From Jaapia argillacea MUCL 33604 (lineage: Eukaryota; Basidiomycota; Agaricomycetes; Jaapiales; Jaapiaceae): DNA of 64,000 nt. The DNA lies in NCBI GenBank assembly GCA_000697665.1, contig KL197717.1, positions 630,095 to 694,094 of the forward strand, given 5' to 3'. Position 1 is the first letter of the stretch; the number at the start of each line of letters is the position of its first letter. Shown here one piece after another: positions 11,141-22,493 of this stretch. The translations under genes were made by a program, and so were the position numbers. The notes under the pieces are model-generated. The model saw only the letters and a list, made by a program, of their open reading frames with translations. It did no database searches and was not told where the DNA came from.

Positions 11141-13090
11141 CGTGTAGCTCGTATACCCCTGTGGTAACCCCCCCCTTGACATAGCACCCTGTAGCTGAGT
11201 ATGAGATGTCCATAGCTCCATGTAGCGCTACCTTGCCCAGATGTCGTCCATATAGGCAAGTAGCTTGGTAGTGCTGTAGCCCTACATAGGCTCCATAGCG
11301 GGACATAGGTATTTCGCAAGATATTCGCACTACTGAATTCCTCACCAGTTGTTAAAGCCACTCGCCAGACTGGACTGTAATACGAAGAATAAATGATATA
11401 TTGGACAACGGTGCAGGTAGTTACGGAGAAGATACAGTATGCCGGCCTACTCAACATCACCCCAGGCCATTGGCGAAAGCCCTGAGCAACCCCTTCTACA
11501 CCATCAGGATAGCAGCGTTGAAGGCGGCGAAGGAATCCAGGACCAGCTGACTTACGGCCGAGATACAGGACCTGAGCAAAGAGACCCAACCACAATGACC
11601 GAAACCTGCCCGACAACATTGGTTCATGAATGCATGGTGTGGTTTGCAAGGGAGGAGGGTGCTGGCAGGATCAAGTTGGATATCTTCTGGAACAACCACG
11701 TCTCGAAGGAGTGAATGAGTTAAGGACACTACCATAACCGGGGATAAAAATCAGTGAGCGTGGGAGCAAGACTGCCTCAGTACGAGAAGAAATAGGTCTT
11801 CGGTAAGGTGGCTCTCAGTCTAGTTGAACGCAACAAGTCCAAGTAGGGGCGGAAGAAGGCAAGTCCAGGATAAGGGGACAAGATGGGCAGAGTTTACAGT
11901 AGGTTGCAGACGAGAAGTGAGACCTCCTGCAGGTAATCTTATCGGTCGGAATACGCATCCTTGGCCTCGGTCGCGGGGGCTGTTTCTGAGCCAGCAAACG
12001 ATCGGGAGCACTTGGAGCGCGACAGGCTTGGAGAACTTTGAGGGCGGTCCAGGGGGTAGGAACCGCCTGTTGCAAGTCACCGCGAGAGCAACTACAAATG
12101 AGACTAGAGTAAAGTTTAATGGCGCGAGCTGGGCAGGCAAGGTGGGGTGTCAGCGAAAGAACCAGAGGAAGAGCAACGAGACGAACAAGTTGAACAAGTC
12201 CCCAACACGAGATTTTAGACTCCGATCGAAAACACGCTTTGTTGATTGTCACATGACATCACGACGCGTCCGGAGTTCTCGCCAACTGGCAACGATCTGC
12301 TAGGATCTGCTCGTTCTCCCTCTCGCCATCGCAATATGTTCGTTGGGTCATCTATGCTATTCTGGAGGCATACTTCGCTCTCAAAGCACCAACATCAGCG
12401 GATTCTCTCCTTCGAGCCCGCCAAGTGGGTGAATTGAGATCTCCAGTTCGGTCCGCCCACGATGTCGACACACCAAAATTTTACACTGTGACGTACTGTG
12501 TGAGTGTCCCTGTCCGGGAAGACCTGTATACAATTTGCCATCACAGGTTGGTGGGTTGGAGGGAACTTGGAGAAGAGAGTTGGAATGCAGCGATGTAAGA
12601 TTTTCGGGTATGTCGGGGATCGCTTTCACTCGGTCGTCTCTGACTGTCACTTCTGTGTGTACCCATGTCTTTTCACTGCCACTCCTGCATTGTCGTCATT
12701 ATGTGGTTTCAGGCCCCCCCCCCCAGATCTAAACTCCTGGATTATCTGCCCAATAATGTTAGTTCGTTTTCGCGTTGAGATCATCCAGTCCAGTCTGTGT
12801 AGATTTGTGTTTTGACATGATTCTGCTGTAGCTCGTGCGCTGCTGCCCTCCCTGGCGGGAACCGAAGCCTGAGATCTTTGTCAAACTTGGACTGATAGTA
12901 GGGCCTCGGTAGCCTATATTGCAATCTTCTGGGACTGTGTTGTTCGATGTATCATGAAGGAGTGCTATATTGAACTACAAACTGAAATCAAGGGCTATGG
13001 TATCTACAGCTGACTCCAGGACCTACCTCACGAGCTACCATTCTCTACAGAGGCTACAATGCTCTACATCACGTCAACTGGTGCTACACG
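11141..13090. mobile_element. insertion 1 in the pogo element: unclassified element with TGTAGC-rich ends
   Basis: About 1.95 kb separates the two parts of the pogo transposase. Its ends carry a short inverted repeat, CGTGTAGC at 11141-11148 and GCTACACG at 13083-13090. The hexamer TGTAGC also recurs inside the left end (near 11143, 11191, 11222 and 11276), and related GCTACA/CTACAG words crowd the right end. Arrays of short motifs just inside the ends are typical of CACTA-like elements and other DNA transposons with subterminal binding sites. No transposase was recognised inside, so it is probably non-autonomous. No clear target duplication was found, so the borders are approximate. Confidence 0.45.
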
Positions 13091-13099
13091 ATCAAAACC

Positions 13100-14521
13100 T
13101 TTTTCCTGATGTCACCGAATCCGAGGAGGAAACCCTTGTCCAGAACTTGATTCAGACAGCTGAGTGAGGGTTTCCGATGACCAAGGCTCAGATACGAGAG
13201 CATGTCACAGCCTTGTTGGTGGCAAAGGGTGGTGACAGTGCACCCATAGTCGGGAAGGCATGGGCAGACCGATTTGTCGAAAGGCACTTGAAGGAGTTGT
13301 CAATGTACTGGAGCAAACCACTTGACTCGCAGTGAGCCCAAGCTGTTAACCCCAGCAGCAACAAGAGCTATTGGGAGACTATGAGAGAAGTTATCGAAGG
13401 GCGGAATATCAAACCTTGGAATATCTGGGGTGTTGACGAGACTGGTGTCCAATTGGGGACATCTCAGAAGAAGCGGGTGGTCAGTGGGGCGCGGAAACGG
13501 ATTCAACACGAGCAGGGTGACGGAAATCGTGAATTGATTACAGTCTTTGGCATCATCTGCGCAGATGGCACATACTTACCCCCAACAGTGGTCTACAAAG
13601 GCACGAACTTCATGAAGCATTGGCTTCAACAAGAAAACCCCCTAAATGCAATGTGCGTAGTGTTTGATATTTTGGACTTGAGGATCAAGCTGACTAGTCT
13701 TGAAGTCTTGATGTCTTGAGTAACGGCTGGACAGATAATGAGCTTGGTCTTGAGTTTCTGAAGGACTTTGATGCTTGGTCGGTAGAAAAGGCCAATGGCA
13801 AAATGAGGCTGCTCGCATTTGATGGACACAGGAGTCATGTCACCGACACGTTCAGGACATACGCAATTGAACACAACATTGAACTTGTTTCCTACCTGAG
13901 GAAAGGGACCCATGTATACCAAGGCCTTGATGTGGTCTGCTTTAGCATCTTCAAGAGATGCTATGGGCAGGTGCGAGACGAGTTCCAACATAGGCATGGC
14001 CAACTTGTCACGAAGGATAACTTTCTTCCCATCTTGGTGGAGGCGTGGATGCAGGCCTTCATGGTCACGAATATTAAATCTGCATTCAAAGCCACAGGGT
14101 TACATCCATTTAATCCCAATGTTGTCACTCCGGAGAAGATGGCACCAAGCAAGGAATCCTCCATGGCAGGGTTATTCCCACTTCTGTTGCTGCCAATTGT
14201 CAATGGCATTGTTATTGCGTGTCGAAAGGTCCAGCAAAACCGAGCCTCTCGTGGTGGCAGACAAGAGGCAGTTCAATCTGAGGAGCCTTGCTCAAGTGGA
14301 GGAACTCTTGCAGACAGACCCCAGAATATACCCACACTGACCACACCAAATACCCAAAGGGCCCAGCTAATAACTCAGTCACTTGCACAGAGTGACTCGA
14401 GCTTCCTTCTCCCCAAAATACCATTCTCCTCTGCTGATACCATCCCTCCACCCACTATTGTAACGAATCCACCTTCCGCTGTAGAGGAAACACAAGTTTC
14501 CGGGTACAAGGACTTTAGACT
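13100..14521 (+). pseudogene. pogo transposase, DDE catalytic part
   Basis: Reads TESEEETLVQNLIQTAE, GFPMTKAQIREHVTALL and AWADRFVERHLKEL, then the DDE_1 core: WGVDETGVQLG (first Asp), MRLLAFDGHRSHVTDTF (second Asp) and THVYQGLDVVCFSIFKRCY (third Asp in the usual Q-x-L-D context). A family-typical intron of about 80 nt probably separates NPLNAM (near 13650) from SNGWTDNELG (near 13720). TGA at 13165 and 13335 interrupts the reading. The catalytic residues themselves are all present. The frame ends where the second insertion begins. Confidence 0.8.
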
Positions 14522-15613
14522 TGTAAGTGTAGCCTAGACGTAGCAAGAGAGAGAGAGGGAAGCGAGTGGGAGACAGCACTCTGTACTCGGTTTAACCATG
14601 TACAGGTGTGAGGTATGGGGCTGCGAATCAGGAGTTTTGAGCAAGAGGGTAGTGGTTGGCAGAGCTTCGAGAGCCAGGTAGCAGTAGACGAGCGAAGTAA
14701 GATCAGATCGCAAATGCGGAAGTAAATCCCACATGTGTTAGAGAGCCGAACCCAGAAAGCTTATCGACCGAGAGCGGGTCTTATTGAGATCGAGTTAAGC
14801 TGGAGGCGGGAACAGTCGAGTGGAGGAATTCAACGCTTTCGCAGAGAGATGGCAGTAAAACGTGGGGGATAATTCGACAGCGGCCCTTGAAGGTGGGCTG
14901 CACCTAAGTACAAACTCCCAATGCATCTGCACAATCTCCGCTGGTGCCTTCTGAATGGGAAAAATAGCTGAGATGACAGAGAAACAGTGAGTGACTGGTA
15001 GAAATGGCGAAAGAATTCAATGTGAAAGAGGGGAGTGGGAGAGTAAGCTATGGAGGAAGCAAGCGTGTCCAAACCAAACGAAAAAGGAATTTCGATCTAC
15101 GAAATCAAGCCTAACAGTACCATCGAATTCCTTACCATTGGGGCAATTGCTCGGGGAGAAGACGACTCCCGAGCGATCAAGCTGGGGCAATGCACCGACG
15201 TCCCGGTCCAACCAATGGGACCCAGCGATCAAACTCTGGGTTCTCCCCTACTTCCCCAACAGTTCCGGAACCCAACAATAAAGCTTCAACAAGATTCGAA
15301 AAATAGAATGTGGAGGACAGCCGAGACATACAATTGAGTAGAAGGTAAAATGGAAGTGAAAAGAACAAGAGATAAGATAAGAGGAAAATGACGATCGCAA
15401 AGGACAAGATGATAAGATAAACCTGAACCGAGTCCTCCGAATTGTAGGCAGCGCATTCGCGAGGGGCTACGCATGGTTTGACGATGGTGTAGGCTTGCAT
15501 TCTTGCAGCTTTCCGATTCTGGTAGTTAGTCTTCAAGGGCTAGATTCGATTGTGAGTCTGTTGAAAACGGAATTGATTCTGATTTAAAAGTAAGAGTCTA
15601 TTGTATTTCTACA
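14522..15613. mobile_element. insertion 2 in the pogo element: about 1.1 kb, possibly a solo LTR
   Basis: Begins TGTAAGTGTAG and ends TTTCTACA, giving TGTA...TACA termini. The flanks are TTTAGACT on the left (14514-14521) and TGTAGACT on the right (15614-15621), a likely 8-bp target duplication with one difference. TG...CA ends would suit a solo LTR, while an 8-bp duplication suits a hAT-like element. No protein was recognised inside. It is treated as an unclassified fossil. Confidence 0.45.
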
Positions 15614-15621
15614 TGTAGACT

Positions 15622-16272
15622 GCCCTCTTCTTCCACACCGCGGTTCATGATCCCACGATATTGGCCACTCTCACAGGAAAACGTAGTCACCACGAGCTCG
15701 AGAAAGAGAACCAAGGTCTCCGAGCCATTGCTCGTCAAGAGAAAGCCAAACGAGAGGCTTCCGAGTGAATTGTCGAGGGCCAAAATGCGCAGCTAGTTTT
15801 CCAGAGCCTCTACTGCAAGAAGCAGAAGCAAAAATTGACCTGGAAGGAGAAGAAGAAGAGCTCCACAAATCGGAGTGCTCTTTTGGCCAGTGAAGTCGGT
15901 CGGCATCTCACTGGAGATCGATTTCGAGAGGCTATCCAGAGGATTGAGAACTGGGAGAAGCATAAAGCAGATCTGGTGGAGATTCGGAAGGCCAAGGCAG
16001 AGTTGAACAAGGAGGTTAAGGATTGGTGGAGCAGAGCGACGAAACGGAAGAAGGATAGGTCAGAGTGTCAGAACAAGGCATGGGAGAGTGAGAAGGCACG
16101 TAGCTGAGAGATGGGGTTGCACATCCCAAAGAAACCGAGTGCACCGCAGAGGGAAACGACGCCAGAGGAGTTCCTGATCCGAGGGGTTGAGCTTGAGTAC
16201 CAGCAGCAACTTAGAGAGGGAGTGGATGACGAAGATTTGATTGAGGAGGAAGTTGGAGGGGATGAGGACTGA
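15622..16272 (+). pseudogene. pogo transposase, C-terminal basic coiled-coil tail
   Basis: Segments such as LEKENQGLRAIARQEKAKR, VEGQNAQLVFQSLYCKKQ and KQKLTWKEKKKSSTN, followed by RFREAIQRIENWEKHKADLV, match the charged coiled-coil tail of basidiomycete pogo transposases (the pattern is identify-helix, then 'AQLV-Q-LY-KK', then a Lys-rich run). Stops at about 15767 and 16106 break the frame. A remaining acidic piece ends GVDDEDLIEEEVGGDED near 16270. Confidence 0.65.
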
Positions 16273-16594
16273 GCAGTTTGAGAGGTTGTCAAGGATCTTG
16301 GGTGTCTTCGCGAGTTCCTTCGTTGTGTTTCCAATCCTTATCGCTGTCAATGACAACCATGAGACGGTCGTGGCTGATGTTCGGCAACCTCCGAAAACGG
16401 TCTCACGGTCGGCCCAAGGACATGATTTTTGTTGTGCTCGATGCCCTGCTCGTTGTCGGCAACAGCCCAGGTAGTAGTGGATGATACACCACAACAAAAA
16501 TTCTGTGTCACCCTTAAACATATTCTGATCATATTATAAAAAAACATTGGCGCAAAATACAGTATATCCGATTATATGAGGCAGACAACAAAAT

Positions 16595-16620
16595 GTGGCC
16601 CAAGGACCGCTCGAGTACTG
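16595..16620 (-). repeat. right terminal inverted repeat of the pogo element
   Basis: Inverted copy of 10379-10404 with three transitions in 26 positions, followed directly by the TA target duplicate at 16621-16622. Confidence 0.85.
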
Positions 16621-16622
16621 TA

Positions 16623-17781
16623 TTCGTTGTCATCGTCATCGAAATATGACTGAGGGAGGTTTTACAACTAAGTATAGCCTAGTTGCTGGATGGCGACGTT
16701 CGCCCTAACATTCCCGGGCATCAGCAGTTGCCAAACTCCTGGTTGATACCTCTCATTGTGGAAGAGTTCGTCAGAAATAGCGAATTGATGGTTCCATGCA
16801 GGCCGTAACTGGAACAGTATCAACGTCGCGGACTTCACCAACAGAATAGGCGAACAACTCACGAAGTCGGTTGGCAGAATATTCCATACTGTGGTGGATG
16901 TATGTGAAAAGCGACCAGCGACTTTAAATGATGAACCAAGTGGATGAGAGTAGGTAAAATCGGTCGCGCACCCTGCTTCGTAATTTCAAGCACATGAAGG
17001 GCGGGAGAATTCAGGGGACCGTCCAAGAATGGGATTTAAGTACGCCCTTGAATTTCTCTATTTCGACAGGGAATTTTCTCCCCTGAGGGTTGTTGGGGAA
17101 TGAGAGGGCTGATTTGGGGAAATCTCAGTAAAGTCAATGGCAGACGAGAGAAGGAACGCACGTTTCACTCTTATTAGTGACAATTTCGTTGCTTGAAGAC
17201 TCGGGGTACAAGACAGGGAAGGGGAAAGATATATATCTCCCTCCCTGATGTCATGCATCTGAAGCATTGGGAGGCTTCAAGTTGCAAATGAGGAGTGAGT
17301 CAGACTCGGGTGCACGGACTGTCAGTGTAGGTGAGGAGGAAATGGGTGTTCGTGGACAGGAGTAGGCTAGATGATGCCAGAGTGTCCGTTTGATTGGTGT
17401 TTATTCCACCGATTTCTTGCCCGTCGTCAGAACCGTGCAGTTGCAAGTGCGGTGCTGATCTTGGGAGGCCCGCTGCTGACCAGAGAAGGAATTTCGGCTA
17501 CTAACAGAGCTGTTCTCTGTGAGCCATGTCAATGATCCGACTGCTGGAGAGCAGACGCTGCCTGCAAAGTTCCTTGTGGGTCTTCTCGATTTCGATGATA
17601 GAATGAAAAAGATTCAAGAAACGGAACTAATCCTGACAGTCGATTATCTTTCAGTGCGCCGATAACAAAGTTGCGGAACAAGAAGTCCAAAGGTTCCCTT
17701 CCCACCATCATCTCAAGATCATTTGGACTCTCTCACTGCAGAACTGTGTCAACTCAACCGTCTCGCTTTCATTTCATCCAC
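16623..17781. other. intergenic, about 1.16 kb
   Basis: Lies between the end of the pogo element and the phosphopantothenate-cysteine ligase gene. No gene, repeat or RNA was recognised. The stretch just before 17782 must hold the promoter of that gene. Confidence 0.4.
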
Positions 17782-19148
17782 ATGAAGGATTCAGAGCCAT
17801 CAGGATCAGCTCCTTTCTCAGCAGAGACCTACTTTGCGACACAACCACCTCCGCCGTCACTCGACCATGATATGGCGACTGTCCGGAGTTTTGTCCGCAA
17901 ACAAACGGAGAGGGGCATGAAGGTAGTCTTGGTGACGGTACGTTTCATTATATTCGACGAGAGATATGTCTGATTGGGTCGATTGAAGAGTGGAGGGACT
18001 ACTGTTCCGTTGGAGCGCAATATGTGAGCCGGCGTCAGGGTATCCTGATTGTATCATCAGAGCTCATAACACAAGTGCGCTTCCAGGGTTCGTTTCTTGG
18101 ATAACTTCAGCGCCGGTGTGTCCCCTTCGATTACTTCTCACACTCCTCCTCAACTAACTCTAACATCGTAGGAACTCGTGGAGCGACTTCGGCCGAGTAC
18201 TTCATCAAGGCTGGCTACTCTGTCATCTTCATGCACAGACAGTTCAGCCTACAACCATTTAGTCGACACTACTCTCACTCTACCAACCCCTTCCTCGACC
18301 TCCTCGAAATCGAGCACACAAACACCAACCCTTCCTCCCCATTGACTGCTGTACCCAACATCACGGTTACACCATCGAAGAGGGAGGATCTGTTGGAAGT
18401 GCTTGCGATGTACAAGAAGGTTCACCATGACGAGACAATGCTCACGTTGAACTTTGCCACCGTGAACGACTATCTATGGATGCTTCGAGCCATCAGCCAC
18501 GAGCTCTCCCTCCTTGGCCGGAGCGTGATGTACTACTTGGCTGCGGCTGTCAGTGACTTCTTCCTACCCAGTCAGAAGATGGTACGTACGCGAAGTTCGT
18601 TACAGAACTGACAGCTGATATCTTGCTTTCACATTCCCAGTCAGAACACAAGATTCAATCAGGGAAAGGCAGTCTTCATATCGAAATGGACCAAGTCCCA
18701 AAGATTCTCAAGTCTATAGTAGACGAGTGGAGTCGTGAAGGGTTTATCGTATCTTTCAAAGTGAGCCATCATTTCCATCCCATCCCAACATCCAGGTTTT
18801 AATGGGGCCGCCAATCTACAGCTCGAAACCGACCCAGCCCTTCTCCTTCCTAAATGTCGCCAAGCCTTGGAACGTTACGGTCATCAAGTTGTCATCGGAA
18901 ACGATCTTCACCGTCGAAAATTTGAAGTCGTCTTCGTCTCTCGCAATGGTCCCAACGTCACCGAAAAGGCAAGCAACACCAGCAATAACAACTTTGGGGC
19001 CGGCGAGTCGCACCTTTCTGAATATTGGCTGCGGTTGGGGACATCGGATGCATCTGCTTCTTCGCTCCAACATCCTCGAGAAATTGAGGAGGATATTGTG
19101 AGGGAGCTCGAACGACGGCATCAACTGTGGATCGATGCTGCATCATAA
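17782..19148 (+). CDS. CAB2: phosphopantothenate-cysteine ligase (PPCS)
   Basis: Joins 4'-phosphopantothenate to cysteine, the second step of coenzyme A biosynthesis, in the cytosol. Six exons (17782-17937, 17989-18023, 18087-18115, 18172-18581, 18641-18760, 18822-19148) give 358 aa. The chain carries the eukaryotic PPCS/DFP fold: VVLVTSGGTTVPLERN (the nucleotide-binding TSGGT loop), VRFLDNFSAGTRGATSAEYF (conserved NFS-GTRG), SVMYYLAAAVSDFFLP (AAVSDF), KGSLHIEMDQVPKIL and the late CRQALERYGHQVVIGNDL. Length and order match the yeast and human enzymes, which are stand-alone ligases without the decarboxylase half found in bacteria. Exon 3 is only 29 nt, yet all phases agree. The start MKDSEPSGSAPFSAE is the ATG closest to the conserved region. 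Confidence 0.93.
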
Positions 19149-20318
19149 CGATGGCAAAATCGATATTCAAATGTAACTTTAGTATATAATCTATGAAGCT
19201 GACAAACACCAGTTGGTATTTCCCCGCCGCCGACTGGACTAGGAGAAGGAGGTGGGCACTCGTGACAACCCCCTGTGTTGCCAGACAAGGTCGTAGAGGT
19301 AATGATGCATCCACCGGGGATTGCACGAGCGTTCCCGCCTCGAGAGGTGAGCAGGAGCTGTGGGGTGAGTGACGGCCGTTCTATGCTTTGAACTCGTGGC
19401 ACATCGACTACAAGCAAGATCCATCCGTCGAGGGACAGTGCGCGTAGGTGCAAGACGAGGGACGGCAAGGTGAAGAGGCACTCAAGCCCAACCCAAGCCT
19501 TGGACCTCCAGAGAAGGGAAGTACCTCATCTCCTCAACTTCGGAAATTGGGGAAGGGGGCAGAGAGTATTGGGTACGGATGAAAAACCTGGATACTTAAG
19601 TGCAGGGGCTTCGAAGGACCCGTATATGGAAGCTACTTCTCTGTTGCATTCCGTGCATTTCCGCTGGCCTAATCCCAACCTCTCGGAGTGGGGGAGATAC
19701 AATTTGTATGATCTCCCAATCAAAGGAGTACTTATGAGAAAAAGCCATGAACTGGCGAGGGTCTGCGAGGATGCAGTGAGAGGGTGTAAATCTGCGACAC
19801 TGTCTGTGGCGGTGGGAACTGGTGGGAACGTTTTCGCTCTTTGGAATCAAGGGACTGTGAAGGGACTTTCATTTATGCTAGCTCTCAGACTGGCCGCGGT
19901 TTGCTTCCGATTTACGCCTCCTTTTCGCGAAGATTGTCCGCTGTGTCCTCTCGCAAGAGGTCTGAGATAAGTACGCTGACCTACAATATTAATGCATCGG
20001 ATCACCAGAGGACTGCGCGGTGTGTTATCTTGGCAGCCCAGACTTCAAGCTATGGGCACGGGGAACTGCAGATGCAGAGATAATTGACGGTTGATGTCAT
20101 GTCTTTTACAACAAGCGGCAGGATCGGACCCACAGCCCCTGCGATATCGGACATAACTCAAACCGTTTTGTCGCATTCTCCACAGGCCTTTGCCTTGCGT
20201 TTGAGATGGAGCGGAGAACCGCATCGGTCCGCGCAGTTCGTCGAGTGTAAATGTCCTACTTATAGCTCGAGTGGCATCAGGTTCGAAATCCACGACTTCC
20301 ACCGATTCGCCTGCTGCT
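19149..20318. other. intergenic, about 1.17 kb
   Basis: Lies between the ligase gene and the DOMON-b561 gene, both on the plus strand. One open frame of 166 codons (19470-19970) has no recognisable domain and no partner exon; it is not called a gene. Nothing else was seen. Confidence 0.4.
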
Positions 20319-22093
20319 ATGTATCTCAGTGCCTTGGTCGGTCTGCTTGCGATAGGGCTCGTCGCCGCTACCCCTCCAGTATGTTTCCAGTATTCTCCAT
20401 CTGCAACAGTCTCCCTCATGGAATGTTGCTGGCTGTAGTCGGCTTCTGGCCCCCTTCTGCGCCGACAAAGCGCCAACACGGGGGCATCGAATGTAACTGG
20501 CGACTTCCAATGTTTCAACGTACGCCTCCCTCTCAATGATGATTCCTAGGACTGACTGTGATTCCTCTCGCAGACGATGTGTGTCTCTGGCATGATGAAT
20601 GGCTCTACGATTGAATGTCTGTTTTATCTTTCATTCGTGAACTTTGGTATCAACTTCTGACAACCTATCAAGATATTCTGGAAAGCACTGGTATCCGTCC
20701 AACGGGATGGATGTCGATGTATGTCCTCCGCTTACACATCCTTATATCATCCCTTTTTTCACAACACTACACTTTTAGCGGCTTTGGGAGTCGGATGAGC
20801 GGTTCCCCGATGGTAATCCTCTGGTCCAACTCGGATGGTAGCATTACTTTATCACAGCGCGAAAGCAAGGGGCATAGTATGCCCACGGTTGTGGCCAGCC
20901 CTCCACGGATGGCGACCTTATCAACAGATCTGAGTATTGTAAGTCTCCATCCCCAAACAACCCGATACAGAGCCACGTCTTGACCCCTCGTTGTAGGCCA
21001 GCGGCACTCAACAGAAATTCGCCTTCTCCGTCCAGGTTCGTCTTTCTCTTGGCTCTCATCAACACATTTTACTCAAGAAACGTGACAGACAACTTCCTCG
21101 AACCAACAAACCCTCATATGGGCTTATGGTACTGGGAACCCCGGTACACCTGATATCGCCGCCGAAATAGAAGCACACCAGGCCTTTGGTACCTTCACGT
21201 TGAATCTCAACAAAGCCGACGCCAACATGACCCTATTATACAACCCCGCTTTGGGCGCCAGTCGCTCTGACCCTCCTCTCGTGGTTGCCCACGCTACGTT
21301 GTGCACTATCGGATTCCTACTGCTATTGCCCGCCGGGGCATTACTTGCCCGGTATGTTAGGACGTTCAGCGCGGTTTGGTACAAGGGGCATTGGATATTC
21401 CAGTTCGCATTGGGTGGGTGAAGTCTATCTGTTTTTGGTGTCTCTGACCGTTGAATACAGCGGGGCCGATCACTATCGTCGGCATCGTACTGGGAGCGAT
21501 GTCTGTGGGCACGGCAAACCTCTCGCACTTTTATGATGTTCACCAGGTGAGTGTCGCGTCGCTTGTCCGATCCTGCATGGTATCTCAATTAATGTCATCA
21601 TGAATCTAGAAATTGGGTTACGGACTGTTAGCCCTCTACATCGCACAATGTGCTCTCGGAGCATTCATCCACTGGGTGAAGCCGAAGAACAGGAGAGGAC
21701 GCCCACCGCAGAACTATGTGCACGCCGTTCTGGGTCTCGCGACGATTGGCATCTCCTTCTACCAAGTAAGGACAGGATACGCTACAGAATGGATGAATGT
21801 CACCGGTCGGACCCTTGATGGCGTGAACATCTTTTGGTGGATCTGGATTTTCGTAAGTTTCTTCACCATATGTTTATGGATGTTCTCAATGAATGCCATC
21901 CCATTTTCAGCTTCTCCCGGCTGCGTATGCCATTGGGCTGGCATTCTTGCCAAAGCAATGGCGTCAAGAACGTGCCAATTCTCGGAAACTTGCTGACCCT
22001 CGCGAGTCTTCAATTGACCTATCAAACCTCAGCCTAACAACTCCAGGGGATTCTTCTGGGACTAGTCCGAATCATAGTGCGCTGGCGCTATAA
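20319..22093 (+). CDS. secreted-entry membrane protein with DOMON and cytochrome b561 domains
   Basis: Ten exons (20319-20378, 20439-20519, 20574-20616, 20673-20718, 20779-20938, 20997-21035, 21089-21413, 21461-21546, 21610-21852, 21911-22093) give 421 aa. Exon 1 is a signal peptide, MYLSALVGLLAIGLVAATPP. Residues about 45-200 form a DOMON domain (CVSGMMNGSTIEYILESTG, GWMSIGFGSRMSGSPMVILW, ITLSQRESKGHSMPTVVASP). Five to six membrane helices follow, beginning VVAHATLCTIGFLLLLPAGA. The b561 haem ligands are probably His in VVAHATL, HWIFQF, HFYDVHQKLGY and NYVHAVLGL. Such proteins move electrons across a membrane, and the DOMON part resembles the haem domain of cellobiose dehydrogenase. The C-terminal 35 residues are Ser-rich and probably cytosolic. 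Substrate unknown. Confidence 0.88.
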
Positions 22094-22493
22094 CCCATCG
22101 GGGTGAACAGGGACTTTACGGATATGCGAAGTAAGCAGGGCTGAATGGTCGACATGTACAGTACTTAGATTGTAGAAGTCGACAAGGACTGGCTTAGCTT
22201 ATGGACACTTCAATTCACTTTAGTACGACTACTTCAACTCGCGAAGTCCACGTGGGTTCATCCTTGAACTGAGTTGCTTATTGCAAAGCCAGACGAGTCT
22301 ATGGATCTTGGCTCAGTGATATGTTTCACCCGTACACAATGTTGCTCGTCATCGGATCCATTCATGTCTCTCCGCTGGTGGACCGACGTCATGAAACAGA
22401 TATGTGTTATTCGTGATTCAAGGGTTTATAAACTGGCCAGCCTGCAAGTTTTGACCAAACCTCTCGTCTTTCCAACCTCACTAGTATAATAAG
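22094..22493 (+). promoter_or_regulatory. promoter region of trehalose phosphorylase with TATA box
   Basis: A 400-bp gap between two plus-strand genes. TATAAA at 22427-22432 stands 67 bp before the start codon, a fitting place for a TATA box. No other element was recognised. Confidence 0.4.

Larger units (their letters stand above)
10379..16620 (+). mobile_element. pogo-type (Tc1/mariner superfamily) DNA transposon, broken and nested
   Basis: A 6.2-kb element bounded by 26-bp inverted repeats that start with CAGTACTC, flanked by a TA dinucleotide on both sides (10377-10378 and 16621-16622), as Tc1/mariner elements require. Inside, on the plus strand, are an N-terminal Psq/CENP-B-like helix-turn-helix (about 10887-11090), a DDE catalytic domain (about 13100-14200) and a C-terminal basic/coiled-coil tail (about 15620-16270). 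Two unrelated insertions split the transposase: about 11.14-13.09 kb and 14.52-15.61 kb. Without them the element would be about 3.2 kb, a normal size for the family. Stop codons in the coding parts (for example near 13335 and 15767) show that it is no longer autonomous. Confidence 0.85.

Noticed and set aside
14528-15589. GTAAG repeats at 14523 and 15590 as target duplication of insertion 2
   Set aside because: The bases next to them do not give plausible element ends. The TGTA...TACA borders with 8-bp flanks (7 of 8 equal) fit better and rejoin the pogo sequence.
19470-19970. 166-codon plus-strand frame
   Set aside because: No domain, no upstream or downstream exon that fits, and no promoter-like sequence. 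Probably chance.
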